From assembly GCA_009733575.1 (NCBI GenBank), contig ML769511.1:1-64000 (forward strand): 64,000 nt of DNA, given 5' to 3'. The stretch comes from Gymnopus androsaceus JB14. Lineage: Eukaryota > Basidiomycota > Agaricomycetes > Agaricales > Omphalotaceae. The notes below the pieces were generated by a model. It saw only the letters and a list, made by a program, of their open reading frames with translations, was not told the origin of the DNA and ran no database searches. Positions 11,035-22,394 of this stretch are shown here, piece after piece; position 1 is the stretch's first letter, and the number at the start of each line of letters is the position of its first letter. The position numbers were made by a program, and so were the translations under genes.

Positions 11035-12535
11035 TTTCGAACCACGTCCTCGCAATGCAAGATGGTCTTCATACTACTCTCTTCTACGTGTCCGGATGAT
11101 TCTGACAATGCCACCTCGATTGCTGAAATGAGTCGCTAGACCGCTTCATGTCTGCATACCGTTACACTGGGGCTCTAGCTGAATGGCTACTACAGATCCG
11201 ACGGTCATCGAAACTGGTGCTAGCGAGCTGCATTGCTCAGTATACATGGGATGTCAATTATATCGGCTGGTCTGGGTTTACTGGAGTTGGATACCAAAAG
11301 ACGATGCCTACAGCGCGTGCAGCGTACTTCCTTCATTCAGTATGATTACGAGACATTGAAGTTAATACCCTCCAAGCTGACCAGCCACGAGGAAGGAAAT
11401 CAGCCTTTTCGTAGGAGCGTCCGTTGGATCCGAGGTCGAAGACCTCTGGGCAGCTCTCGATATGATCACGCGGCGTTATCCTCATCAAGTTGGTAAAACA
11501 AGTGGCTAAAGGTATCAACACTGGCCCGAGAATCCAATTTGCCGACAAGCACCGTTCCAGTGAGTACTTGAATACCTCACCAGTCATTGTCGCCTAAGTG
11601 TTCCCACAGGATCTAACCTACAACCTCTACAAGAACATTGCGACCCAGCTAAACCCCTGGACTCGAAGCCACTGCTATCACGCCCGAAGGGCATATCGTC
11701 CTGGTGCCTCGGTAGGCGCAATTCTCGAAATCGTCCAATCCGCATCCAAAATCATCATCAAAGTCAACACATGCATACCAAGGCTTACACGACATCAATC
11801 AATCCTTCCTCCCGCTCCACCGCCAGCCCTACCTCATCACCCACCCCTCGGATCGGGATTGGCTCGACAGCTATCCCTGTAGACCCAGATTGCGTGGTGG
11901 CTATCCTGGAGAGTACCAAGCCTGATAATACAGGCCTGAACGCACCAGAGACCGACTCGAGTTGCGCTATTGCCAAACATCTTATACGGTGAAGGATGGA
12001 CGACTCCCTAGGTCATTGTTACCGCTCCAGCCGGGAATTGGGAATGTGGCGAATTCGATTATCGGAGGGGTGGCCGATGGGCCGTTTGATAATGTGCAGG
12101 TGTAGACGGAGGTTTTGCAGGGTGAGTGATGTGATGTTGCGCTTAGCCTTTTGTTTGACCAAACTAACTTGGGCTTGTCATAGAGACCTCCATCCGGTTC
12201 TTCGATTCCAGGAACTTAGACTTTGCTACTGCCACCTCTATCCGATTGAGCCCCGATGCCTTTGATCATTTTTAACAGAGTGCGTACCGAACCCTTCTCT
12301 TCTCCCGATCGCCAGCTTTAACAAGGCTCTTGCAGATTGGGAAACATACAAAAATCGCCTAAAGAAGAGAGATGAGGGGGAGGGGCATGAGCCGCCATAT
12401 GCTTAGGGTGAGTCTACTCTTCAATTATTCGACGGTCTTTTGTTTTGGTGACTGAGTGAGTCCTCTGCTATAGAACGCATTCAGTCCATACAAACTTTAT
12501 GGAGCATGGACATATGAAGGTTAAAAGCTGGTTAA
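11035..12535 (+). pseudogene. ACH1: ACH1-like acetyl-CoA hydrolase/CoA-transferase pseudogene, copy A
   Basis: Fragments of the acetyl-CoA hydrolase family (Ach1, which moves CoA between acetyl-CoA and succinate) follow in order. Near 11265 bases encode WSGFTGVGYQKTMPT-like sequence. Bases 11380-11530 give the segment around [12 protein letters not shown] in shifting frames. Near 11700 lies EGHIVLVPR..., decayed from the GHIVPG-type motif, then ASKIIIKVNT, STAIPVDPD, VAILESTKPDNTGLNAPETD and IGNVANSIIGG. Frame changes and stops break it everywhere. After the segment corresponding to WETYKNRL (about 12350) it jumps straight to the C-terminal GHEP...ML region (about 12385) and ends near 12535, so the middle of the gene is missing here. 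Confidence 0.8.
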
Positions 12536-13150
12536 GGCCTGATGTCTAGGGCTGACATCGCTATTTAGAGAGTAGTAGTAGAAATATCCGAATGCAATAT
12601 GCAATATGATGTGTAACTCTCGATAGGTCATAGCTTTGCTTCCCAACTTTCACGACCTTATTTTCGCGAAGCGCTACAGGTCACGGGCTACAGGCATAGT
12701 ATCCGTATTCCAGTACGATTTTGAAAACAGTGGACTTGTAGCGTCACTTGTGAGTCCGTGACTCCGCATGGCTATGGACTTCCATCATAGGGATCCTGAG
12801 CTTTCAGCTCAATGTTTTCTGTATTTTAGAATGATGATCCGACAGTGATTCTCATCCGGAAACTAGTCGAATATATTAAAACGTATTAGCGAGACTGTTG
12901 ACATGCTAACCAATCTTATCTTAAAAGATGTACAACTCGGGTGTCCCAGGACATCGCACATCTTCAAGCAAGGATCCACACTCATGTAAGACTCTTGATT
13001 TTTTAAAAGCTCGAACTGATCTTGTACATATGGAATCGACAATCAGCAGGGCTATAAACATTCGATGCTCATCGTTGCAAAGGACCTAAAGAGCGCGAGA
13101 ACTGATATTGTAAGGTCATCTTTCTCTGCTCTCACCATGATTGTTGTCAC
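12536..13150. other. Spacer with a recurring upstream segment
   Basis: No gene. Bases about 13060-13150 (containing TTGCAAAGGACCTAAAG and CTCTGCTCTCACC) match segments at about 15690-15780 and 19540-19640. In the last case the segment lies directly upstream of a membrane protein gene, so it is probably the old promoter of that gene family. Confidence 0.45.
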
Positions 13151-13195
13151 NNNNNNNNNNNNNNNNNNNNNNNNNNNNNNNNNNNCGGCTTTTGC
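13151..13195. other. Assembly gap (45 N)
   Basis: A run of 45 N. The homologous position in the second copy of the duplication has a long (TC)n run, which may explain the failure to assemble. Confidence 0.95.
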
Positions 13196-13690
13196 TCCGC
13201 TCTCAACAGGTGCCAATTCACCCCCTCCAGGATTATTCGGAGACCTTGGGTGTCATGCATTGAATTACGCGTTTTGAGGGTTGACATTGGTAAGTCGCAT
13301 CGAAGTCCCTCCAAGGATTTTATCCTAATCATCTGTCGACTCCTTTAGTACGGCCATGCAAAACTTCACCAACGCCCTAGATCCCGCATGTCTCAACGGT
13401 CTCGGGAGGCTCAGCAGACTTTTGCGAAATGCAAAGATTATCCATTATGCATACGCCTTCCACGCAGACCTAGTAAGAACGATCTCCTACGGGAATCAGC
13501 TGTGATCGGTGCGTTGCGAGCCATGTTGATCACGACTTATGTGAGCCCACCACCCACTTATCCTTCGAGTATGTATCTAAAACACTCATCGTTCTGTGAA
13601 CACGACCCTCCGTAATCGTCACTGAACAAGGTCTCGCAGACCTCCGCTGTCTTGTTACAACACCACATCTCTAGACCCTTGTGATGCCTG
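13196..13690 (+). pseudogene. ACH1: Internal fragment of an ACH1-like pseudogene
   Basis: This stretch matches the middle of the ACH1-like pseudogene at 18570-18990. It runs from CTCTCAACAGGT near 13200, through a region corresponding to VEVDIYGHAN and LNGLGGSADFLRNAKI, to TEQGLADLR near 13635. It is exactly the part missing from copy A. Stops and shifts break all frames. It lies between the promoter-like segment and the body of a membrane protein gene, so the order of parts differs from that in the second copy. Confidence 0.7.
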
Positions 13691-13739
13691 ATATCCTTCA
13701 TAACACTTTAAGTCTCCGAAAACTTCAAAAACAGCTTGT

Positions 13740-15352
13740 CATACTAACCAACCCCCTGCAATGAGGAAGGTGATCTTCTGGCTCTGGTATGTCAAGTGAA
13801 CCTCAGTCAATGATTTTTTAACCTTGCATGGATTAGGTTCTTGAATGGTCTTGTACAACAGTGGGCTCAAGAACTTGACCTGCAAGTTTCACCGACTGTT
13901 ACTCAGAATGAGGTTGTTGCTACTTGGGGCTGGAGTGATGGTCCCGATGGTCCCGATGTCTCTTCTGCTACACTTTTTTTCGCAGTCGCCAAAGCCAGCC
14001 AAACCATTACACTATAACTATAACTTCAGAGGTCACAGGGCCCACGCAGGGTACAATACCATTCAGTGTTTCGGAGCCTGGGTATGATGATAAGCTATGA
14101 TCAACGAGACACGGGAAGTAACCTCTCCATCTAGGTCATTCCAAGCAATACTCTCTGTGTAAGTACAACCTAAATATAATGGCAGCTAATAACGTTTCCA
14201 ATTATAGTTTGGGATTCCCAATCCTGGCGATTACTAATACTTTCACAAGCATATCACCACCCACCTCAACACCGAAGACAGCACTTTCCTCGTAGGCCTT
14301 TTCCATGTTAAATATCATAATCTGTATCTGAATAGATTCATTTCTAGAACTACCAATCCACCATCTTTAACTTCATCGAGCTCCGAGTCTGATGCTACGC
14401 ATTCGTTAACAAGGTTTGGATTTTCCATACTATGAATATCACACCCATCATTATCATCTTTCAGCTCTACAAGTGTCAGCTCTACCAGTGCTTCATCATC
14501 GTCGATAGTACCATCTAGTATCTCGTCCACCATGTAAGCTACACCGTGCGGTCACATGAAGTATCCACTCATTTCTCTTCCAGATCCATAGCCACTTCGA
14601 CAGATAATCCTGGGTTAGTTTTCTGCCCCTGGTGCTTGAAGAGATTTCATTGAAGCGCATATAGGGCAATACTAGTATCCACCATCACCGAGTCAGGAGC
14701 TACTCTAGTGACAACCGTGTCCTCCTCGCCATCAAACTCGCAAGTCTCATTCCACTTCATTGAGCGTCGCATTCAGTAACTTGGTTTCACCATTAGCGCA
14801 GCAACAGGGGCTTCGATCATAAATCCTCACTCGCAGCCTTCAATACCACTTCTGGTAGGCTCTATACTAGGCGCCGTGGTCACCTTTCTACTCCTTGCGT
14901 CCTTGGTTTATTGTTTATGGCGTCGGCGGAGAATCCAGCACGAAATTGTAGTAGTCTCGCCCTTCCCTGGAGAGGTTAGATCTGCCGAGGAAGAGCCTTC
15001 GTCCATGGAACAAAGACAAACGACACACCCTGCCATTTTGTATGAAGACACCCGCCCACCCAAAAATCAGAGGCGTCGAATTCCACGACCTAGCTTACCT
15101 ACAAGAGAGCCAAAACGGGCACGTCAGGCTCCTGTCCGTATCGAAGCACCAGTTGTCGCCGAAAACCATCGCGAGGAATCTGTGGAAACAAATGCAGAGC
15201 CTACGCCTGATATCGATGTGGTGATTCAATCGGAGAACAATCCTACATCTTACCGTCACCAGGATAGCGGATGGAGGGATTTAATTCGCAGCGAAACGGC
15301 TGATGGTCTGAGGGAGGTAATTGAGCTTCCCCCAGACTATTCGGAGGTGTAG
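13740..15352 (+). pseudogene. Ser/Thr-rich single-pass membrane protein gene, copy A (probably decayed)
   Basis: The readable 3' exon (about 14850-15352) encodes one hydrophobic helix (VTFLLLASLVYCLW) followed by an Arg cluster (RRRR) and a basic, proline-rich cytoplasmic tail ending in PPDYSEV and stop. Upstream, around 14340-14530, the plus strand encodes Ser/Thr-rich sequence (SSTSVSSTSASSSS), typical of the mucin-like stalk of fungal membrane proteins whose N-terminal domain is Kre9/Knh1-like. No intact N-terminal exon is seen here and the stalk is broken by stops. The second copy at 19.8-21.1 kb shows the likely full layout. Function unknown; a cell-wall or sensor role is only a guess from architecture. 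Confidence 0.5.
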
Positions 15353-16024
15353 TACTACTTCTGCTATCACTTGAGGTTGGAAGACTGTCATGCGGAAGCT
15401 GTATGCCAATTGGTTGTGTACTATGGTTAAATGGATAGCGAATGAATTCCGTTAACAAAGTGTTAACCCCCTGAATCAACTCCAATGAGGTGATGTATTT
15501 TCTTTGTAGCATGGGTATATATACATCATATGGACCGGAAATACGGTTCTTGAACTCATCTTGTGTTCCTCAGGTACTCAAAGATTCCTTTATTCTTGCA
15601 ATGAAATGCCGTTATTTACGCTCCTTCCGCCAGTACTGGTATAAGAATGGTAAATCAGCGCCGCTGCTTTCGATGGCCCCACATCCCATCTTCCCGCCTT
15701 CTTGAAGTGCTTTGCAAGGGGAGCTAAAGAATGCGTGAACTGAAACTCCATCCCCTCTCTCTCCTCTCGCCGTGGCTGTTGTCAATTGACTTTCCTTTCC
15801 TTGCCCATTCCTCAAATAACCCCTCGACTCGGATGAGGTAATGGAATTTATGTAGCAGGGGTATACAGACTGGAAATCATGTTGCTTTGCGCATTTCATG
15901 TTCATCATATGAACTCAGGCTGTAATATACCTCCAATCTTATTCTACATTATTAGGTTTCTAATTTATCAAACTTTACATGCAAATCCATACTATCGCTC
16001 CCATCCAAAAGAACTTGTTACATT
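15353..16024. repeat. Intergenic with a third copy of the promoter-like segment
   Basis: Bases about 15690-15810 (GCTTTGCAAGGGGAGCTAAAG... CTCTCTCTCCTCTCGCC) match the segments at about 13060 and 19540. This suggests that another copy of the membrane protein gene once followed here, or that the promoter alone was duplicated. I see no gene otherwise. Confidence 0.5.
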
Positions 16025-17454
16025 TCACTGTGAACACGCCAGCCATCTACGCACACTTCCCTCCTCGTTAAACCTATCCAAATACTTCACCACGAGATCC
16101 TTAAACTCCTTTCTCGTCAGACTCGGAGTCGTACTACCAACTTCCTCGCCCAGAACATGGCACGCCTCAAGCCACACTTCCGTCTCTCGGTCAAATCGCT
16201 GCCAGTCTTTGCACAATATCCCGTTCTCCAGCGCGAAGTAGTAATCATCCGAGAAATTCTCTTCAGGTTCATTGCCAAATACATGGGCCCAAAGCAGAGG
16301 ATAAAACACTGATCTCAAGGCTGGATAATACATCACCTGCTGAAAGAGATAGATTCCGTAGCTATTAGAGATGAGGTGTGAAAGCTGTGAGCCGCCAACT
16401 GGATTACGGTTGCGCTCCGCTTCGAGAAGAAGCTCGTCAAATGTGGCTTGATCTCGTATATTCCGCTCGCGCAGAGGATGGTCCTCGTCCCAAGCGGGGT
16501 GATCTACGATGAAGAATGGATACTGCGCGAAGGATGATACAAAGTCCGGCCCGAGAATTCCCAGTCGATGATGGCTGAAATACAAGGATGAGAGGATTTG
16601 GGATCAGTGATCATGATGTTTTGTGAGTGAAAGTCTCCGGGAGCGAGGGGACACCCATGGACATCGATGGAAGTATCGAATAATGCAGGGACGAGAGAAC
16701 GCATAAACCATGCCATAGCATAGTCATATGGCTTCAAGTCGGAACCAAAAAGCGATTCATCTATGTCATGAAGGTTAGCGTTGGCATAAGCTAGCCAATA
16801 ATCGGCAGCATGAGAGTAGGATGTGGTCTGAAGACAGTGTCGGGTTCCGATGTCATCTGGGTCTTCAAGTAATGTGCTGGAATGGATGCCCAAGCTACCA
16901 TCGGCATCATTGAACAAGGCACCTTTTTTATCAAAGCGATGCGACCATAGCTCGAGCAGAATGTCGATGACCTGTTGGAGAACTATGTGACGTCTTACAT
17001 CATCCATGTCCTCCCATACCGATGCGAGTGGTATTCCATCGACCTTGGACATAAGGATATAAGGCGAACGTACGTTTTCTTCCGTATGAGCGCTATAATG
17101 AAGCATATGTGGAACTGGGATGGTGGTGCGAGTTTCGACATACTTCATTGTCACCACTTCACTTTCAATTCGTTTCGAAATCGCAGAATCATGCTCCTCA
17201 CTCATAGCTTCCTCGGATCGAAGAGGTACGCGAGCGACGATAACAGTGTTTTGAGCGTCGTGAAGATGGAGGAAACGGACGAGATTGTATCCTCCCGAAA
17301 GCTGGTCTCCCCAATGGCAGCTGGCTTCAGGAAGTTGAGCAAGTGCACATGCCAGGGAAGAGAGTTTGTCCCAGTTAATCATGTCGAGTGTAGCCTTGAT
17401 GCATGGGTCTCCTGAAGAAGAAGAAGACGTGTTAGAAACTGGGGGAGACGCCAT
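16025..17454 (-). CDS. Aminoglycoside phosphotransferase-like (APH) protein with a frameshift
   Basis: The minus strand encodes an APH-family protein (kinase fold acting on small molecules; substrates of the fungal members are mostly unknown). The first part, from ATG 17454, has a nucleotide-binding N-lobe (GYNLVRFL, VARVP), a catalytic loop GDFHSQNIM matching HxDxxxxN with the first His replaced by Gly, and the metal-binding IIDWEFSG. Directly after IIDWEFSG the frame shifts (near 16550-16560) and the second part (GPDFVSSFAQYPFF to the stop at 16025) continues in another frame. Together about 470 residues would be normal for the family. No intron can explain the shift, so it is either one lost or gained base in the assembly or a recent inactivating change. 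Confidence 0.75.
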
Positions 17455-17649
17455 GTTCGGAGGTAGCTAATACTAGCTCGCCCCTCGAGGCTCCCAGTTA
17501 GTTTTCGTTTCTGTGCGATATGAAGAACTAGAAGCGACTTTTTCAACGGCCGGAATATAAGAAGAGGGCTGAATGGAGAGAAGATTCAGAATACTTAGAC
17601 CCCTTTCGGTTACTTATGTACTTTGCTAGGCGCCGGTGTGCCGCATTCG

Positions 17650-19240
17650 TGACTCAATTCTTTTTCGAACCACAACTCGATCATCATCTTAGTCTCTCAG
17701 ACAATTCCACCTCGACTTTCCAATCGACAATCTCCCAGGAATACGAACGATGGATTATAGTTGAACCAAAGGCTACTACAGATCCGACAAACGTTTCTTT
17801 TTGTTGAAAAACTGGTGATGTGATAGCGAGCTGCATTATACATCTGCTGGTCTGGGTTTACTGGAGTTGGATACCCAAAGACGATGCCTACGGTGCGTGC
17901 AGCGTATCTCCTTCATTCAGTATGATTGACTCCAATCGCAGATGACATTGAAGCTAATAACCTCCAAGCTGATCCAGCCATGAAGAATAAATTCAACCTT
18001 TTCGTTGAAGCGGCTGTTGGACCCAAAGTCGAAGACCGCTGGGCAGCACTTGATATGATCGCGCGGCGTTATGCTCGTCAAATTGATTAAAAAAGCGGCT
18101 AAATGTATCAACGCTGTGAGAATCGAATTCACCGACAAGCACCTTTCCAGTGAGTACCCAGTACCTCACCAGTCATTTTCGCCTAAGTATTTCCACAGGA
18201 TCTAACCTACAACCTCCACAAGAAACATGGCGACCCGTAAACCCTGGACTCGAAGCCACCGCCATCACACTCGAAGGGCACATCGTCCCTGGTACCTCGG
18301 TAGGCGCAACTCTCGAAATCGTCAGATCCGCATCCAAAATCATCATCGAAGTCAACACACGCTTACCAAGGCTTACACGACATCAACCAATCCTTCCTCC
18401 CGCTCCACCGCCAGCCCTACCTCATCACCCACCCTCGGACCGGATTGGGTCGACGGCTATCCTCGTCGACTCAGATTGCAGCTATCCTGGAGAGTACCAA
18501 ACCTGATAATAACTTTAACATGGCTTTGGCACACTGGGAAATATACAAAAATCGCCTCCTGCACCGCTCTCAACAGGTTGTCAATTCACCAGAGATTATT
18601 TGGAGACTGGGTGTCATTGCATTGTGAGTCGCGTCGAAGTTCCTCCCAAGGATATATCCTAATCCTGTCGTCTCTTCTAGTGCGGTCACGCAAACCCTAA
18701 GATCCCGCATGCTCAACGGTTTCGGAGCTCAGCAAAATCTTTGAGAAATGCAAAAATTTCCATCATGCATACGCCCTCGACGAGACCTAGTAAGAATGAT
18801 CCTACGGGAATCAGCTGTATCGTGCCATTTGCGAGTCATTGATCAGACTAGTGTACCACATACGGTTTCTACTCTATCTTACTTGCTCATCGTTTTCCCT
18901 CGTTCCCTCGTAGAACACGGCCTCGACGTAATACTCACCGAACAAGGACTTGCGGACCTCCGTGGTCTCTCTCCCTGCGAGCGCGCAAAAGCTAATCATT
19001 GAAAAGTGTGCGCATCCGAATTATAGAGAGTTGTTGAACAAGTACTATGATCGTGCGCTGCATGAGTGTATGGGAAGAGGGGCGGGGCATGAGCCGCATA
19101 TGCTTAGGGTGAGTTCTACACTTCAGGTATTCGACGGTCTTTTGTTTTGGTGACTGACTGACTCTCCCTATAGAACGCATTGAGGTTGCATACAAACTTT
19201 ATGGAGCATGGGCATATGAAGGTTAAGAGCTGTGATTAAG
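17650..19240 (+). pseudogene. ACH1: ACH1-like acetyl-CoA hydrolase pseudogene, copy B
   Basis: This is collinear with copy A but contains the middle region. Recognisable pieces in order are GVGYPKTMPT (near 17870), [19 protein letters not shown] (17980-18040), GLEATAITLEGHIVPGTSVG (18240-18300), ASKIIIEVNTRLPRLT, TKPDNN, NWEIYKNRLL-like sequence, NSPEIIWRLGVIAL (18590), DVILTEQGLADLRGLS (18925-18970), a block after KLIIEKCAHPNYRELLNKYYDRALHE beginning near 18985, and GHEPHMLR (19088). Frame changes and stops are scattered throughout. In intact fungi this enzyme is mitochondrial and acts in acetate and propionate metabolism; this copy cannot be functional. Confidence 0.85.
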
Positions 19241-19589
19241 CAGTTGGAGGAGTAGAAATACTCGAAATTTTACCACCTAATTACGTTTTGCTGGCTGAAC
19301 GACGAGACACGGATAGTCACATGTCATGTGATAGCAATGTCACTCTAACTTTGGGCGGACAGACTTCCAACTTCACGACCTCCTTTTCAACCAATTCGAA
19401 AACAAAGCTGGAATACGACGAATCCGTATGATTGGATGCGGTGATCTCGGTACTACGGTTGGATCATGATGGAATCGATAGTAGCTAAGAATGGCCAATG
19501 TAAACTTTCCGATCTTACATCCCATCTTCCGCTTGTTGATGTTCATTGCTTTGCAAGGACCTAAAGGACGCGCGAACTGATATTCCATC

Positions 19590-19592
<3 letters not shown>

Positions 19593-19631
<39 letters not shown>
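19593..19631. repeat. (TC)n microsatellite
   Basis: About 19 TC repeats in the region upstream of the membrane protein gene copy B. A polypyrimidine tract just upstream of a start codon is common in fungal promoters. Confidence 0.95.
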
Positions 19632-19635
<4 letters not shown>

Positions 19636-19813
19636 ACCGTTACTGTTGCCCATCGGCATTCCTTTCCTTAGTTTTCTCGATAGCTTCGAGCCTTCGCATT
19701 GGAATTATAACCATCACGATACATCTGTTTTTGTACGTGATATTAGAACTATTAAATTTCTGGTCTTTAGCTGATATTGCCAGTAATTTAGTGCGTTCTC
19801 TATCCAAGCTGCG

Positions 19814-21098
19814 ATGGCGACGAATAATGAATTCGCATTCGTGCCTGTCACTGGAACGCTCACTCCAGGTCAGGTTGTAACAGGAGTAATCAATCTTGGC
19901 AACCCTTCTTTTACTCCTTCTCCTTTCGCATTGGTGTTTTCCGCCTCGGACTCTGGTCTCTTGCCACCATAACACTCCCGCCTTTCCCTTCCCCAACGAA
20001 TACACAATCCGAATTTTTCTCTTTTATTGTTCCAACATTGACGTGAGCAGGGTAAACATTCGAGCCTCAAATGCGCTTACAATTGCCTTGTTTTGCCAGC
20101 GCAACAAGTAATCTTCTAGTGCTAGTTGAGTACATAGGGTATGTCCGGCGATTGTATACTATTGTGAAGTCGTTTTTTTACGAATCTCCTAGCATTCCGA
20201 ACGGCGCATTTGCTATCGGAACTGTTGATATATACAACGGCTACAGGGGCAAGCGCTAACAGGTGAATCTACTTGCTAGAATAATCTGTTGAAAAAAATA
20301 CTCATGCATCGAGATAAGCTCAACAACATCAACCCCTAGTACAGGTACTTCAATTTCATCATCGACAACAACTGGTACTTCTTCGTGAGTGCAATCCTGG
20401 ACAATGAAGCACTAGATACTCACCTGATATTTGAAAGTACTGCCAACGGAACTTCCACGTAAGTGCGATCTCAGAGAACAATCCTGTAAATATCTCATTA
20501 CTCGTGAGCAGTGGTGCTTCTGGTACTACTAGTACTATCCCCCTGCAGTGACATCAAGTTCATCCACAGCTACCCCGAAGTCCTCCAGCACCAAAACTGA
20601 CATGACCGTCGGTATTGCCATTGGCGTTGTGGCATTTGTTGCTATATTCGGGACGCTGTTGCTTGTCTATATGCGAAGGCGGCGCCGTAGCTTTGCATTT
20701 AATAACATAGCAGTAGTCTCGCCCTTCCCAGAGGTTAGATCTCCCGGGGAAGAGCCTCCGTCCATAGAGCAGAGACAAACGACACTCCCTGCCATTTTGA
20801 ATGAAGACATCCCGCCACGCAAAGGTCACAGGCGTCGAATTCCACGACCTGTTCCACCTACAAGAGAGCCAAAACGGGCACCCCCGGATCCTGTCCGCAT
20901 CGAAGCTGTGACCGGAAACCATCGCGAGGAATCTATGGAAGTAATTCCAGAGCCTACGTCTGATGTGCGATTCAATCGGCGAACAATCCTATAGCTTACC
21001 GTCACCAGGATAGCGGATGGAGAGATTTAGTTCGCAACGAAACAGCTGATGGTCTGAGGGAGATTATTGAGCTTCCCCCAGACTATTCGGAGGTGTAG
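19814..21098 (+). pseudogene. Ser/Thr-rich single-pass membrane protein gene, copy B, frame-broken
   Basis: The N-terminal exon starts at ATG 19814 (MATNNEFAFVPVTGTLTPGQ) and resembles the Kre9/Knh1-like N-terminal domain found in Ser/Thr-rich GPI or membrane proteins of fungi. A frameshift near 19965 is needed to continue into TLPPFPSPTNTQSE. Further exons include IPNGAFAIGTVDIYNG (20190) and Ser/Thr-rich pieces (20330-20590). One transmembrane helix follows (VGIAIGVVAFVAIFGTLLLV, 20605-20670), then RRRRR and a cytoplasmic tail parallel to copy A. A frameshift near 20970 breaks the tail, whose last part (ending PPDYSEV, stop at 21098) is still present in another frame. Two breaks argue for a pseudogene. 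Confidence 0.6.
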
Positions 21099-21494
21099 TA
21101 TTATTTATGCTACCACTTGAGGTTGCAATACTGCCATGTGGAAGCTGTATTATTGGATGCGTGCTACGGTTAAATGTATAAAGAATAAATTCTGTTAACA
21201 AAGTGTTAACTTCCTGAACCAACATCCAATGAGGTTGCATTCTAGTACCAGTAGACATCTGCATCCACAGTCCATGGCGACAGTCCAGCATGTATTTTAC
21301 ATTCTAGAACTGGCAAGCAAATACTTTATGCGGTATGTAAAGCAGCATCCTGCAGCCACTCGGTTGACTAGACGCTAGGAAGGGGCCGAATCAAACTTAA
21401 ACCTAAAATACAGGAGTAGACAAAGGCTCCGCCGTATACTTTATTTATTACATTCCGGCAAAAAACACTGATCTTCGAAATGGCTGCTGATCAT
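21099..21494. other. Intergenic, nothing recognised
   Basis: No open frame with support. It lies between the membrane protein pseudogene and the tRNA-like sequence. Confidence 0.5.
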
Positions 21495-21593
21495 AGCAGC
21501 AACTTGTTTCGATCAAGTGACCTCGGGGTTCTATGACTACTACTCTATATATGGGCCCCGCGCGCTACCACTGCGCCACTCGGACGGTGCTGC
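21495..21593 (-). pseudogene. tRNA-Met-like pseudogene with an intron
   Basis: The minus strand contains the D-arm motif TGGCGCAGTGGTAGCGC, an anticodon stem CGGGG/CCCCG with a CAT anticodon interrupted just after it by an insert of about 20 bases (a normal place for a tRNA intron), and a perfect five-pair T arm (ACTTG-ATCGAAA-CAAGT). The ends carry GCAGCA and TGCTGC, able to pair as an acceptor stem, but about 9 extra bases separate the 5' arm from the D arm. Position 33 is C instead of the universal T. These defects suggest a dead elongator-Met tRNA copy. Confidence 0.6.
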
Positions 21594-22394
21594 CCGGTTG
21601 GCTAGGGCTAGTGTCGTTGAGTCCGATTGATGTTACGCTAGGCTTTCACAAATATACTCCTAGCTTCGCTGTCGGCATATCTCTAAGTCACTACTGCCTC
21701 CTCCGCTTCCTTTCACGATAGATCCTCCGGCTGTATCGCCAGCACCTGAGTACTTTCAGCTTGTCGTGCTCTTGTTGGTGCTCTTGTTGGTACCCCCGTC
21801 TGATGAGGTTGTTAGTCGCCCTCGTTAGTGTTGGTAAATCGAAGACTAGGCTGGGAATGTCGGTGTCAGTATACTGTCGACACCCTTGTGATGAAAACAA
21901 AGATAAGCGCATGGTCCCGCGATAGAGAACTACGGTCCCGAGAAAATAACTGGGAACATTTACTTTGAATAGTATACATACTGTGTAGAATATTACAGGA
22001 TTCTCGGCTTCTTGCTAGCTTCCTTCCTAAAAGGACTCTCGAAAGCGAAATTTTAACTAGACCAAAGAAGATCAATGTAAGCTATCGCAAAAAAAAAAAA
22101 CAACTTCAAATAACATCATATCGGCTGGAAGCCGCTGGGCGGCAGTTCCCAGCCAATACACGTTTTGCTAGGGATACTCTTGAGCTGCTGGCTGAAAATA
22201 TTATTCACTATCGAACATATCGAACATCTCGCTATCGGAGAGAAGCCTCAATGTCTCATGCAATGCAGGGACCTGCCAATAGATGAGTCGTATGGAGGTG
22301 TGCCTCGTAATCTGTTACGAAGCGAGCAACCTTTGTTTGATTATCTTACGATTGGTGGCATGACTCGGAATTGAAAGTGTATGAGATGCATCAT
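21594..22394. other. Intergenic with weak coding traces
   Basis: A 13-base motif (TGCTCTTGTTGGT) is repeated in tandem near 21770. Around 22150-22375 two short open stretches (RFARDTLELLAENIIHYRT and ESYGGVPRNLLRSEQPLFDY) read like protein in different frames, possibly a gene remnant I cannot name. Confidence 0.35.

Larger units (their letters stand above)
11035..21250. repeat. Segmental duplication: ACH1-like pseudogene plus membrane protein gene, two copies
   Basis: Copy A (about 11035-15500) and copy B (about 17650-21250) share the same gene order and orientation. They are separated by the APH-like gene at 16-17.5 kb. Similarity includes introns and spacers, so the duplication was at DNA level rather than by retroposition. 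Copy A is rearranged around the assembly gap. Confidence 0.75.

Noticed and set aside
14315..14533. A 72-residue acidic open frame on the minus strand
   Set aside because: It is the antisense of the Ser/Thr-rich stalk exon of the membrane protein gene; TCA/TCT codons read backwards give Asp and Glu.
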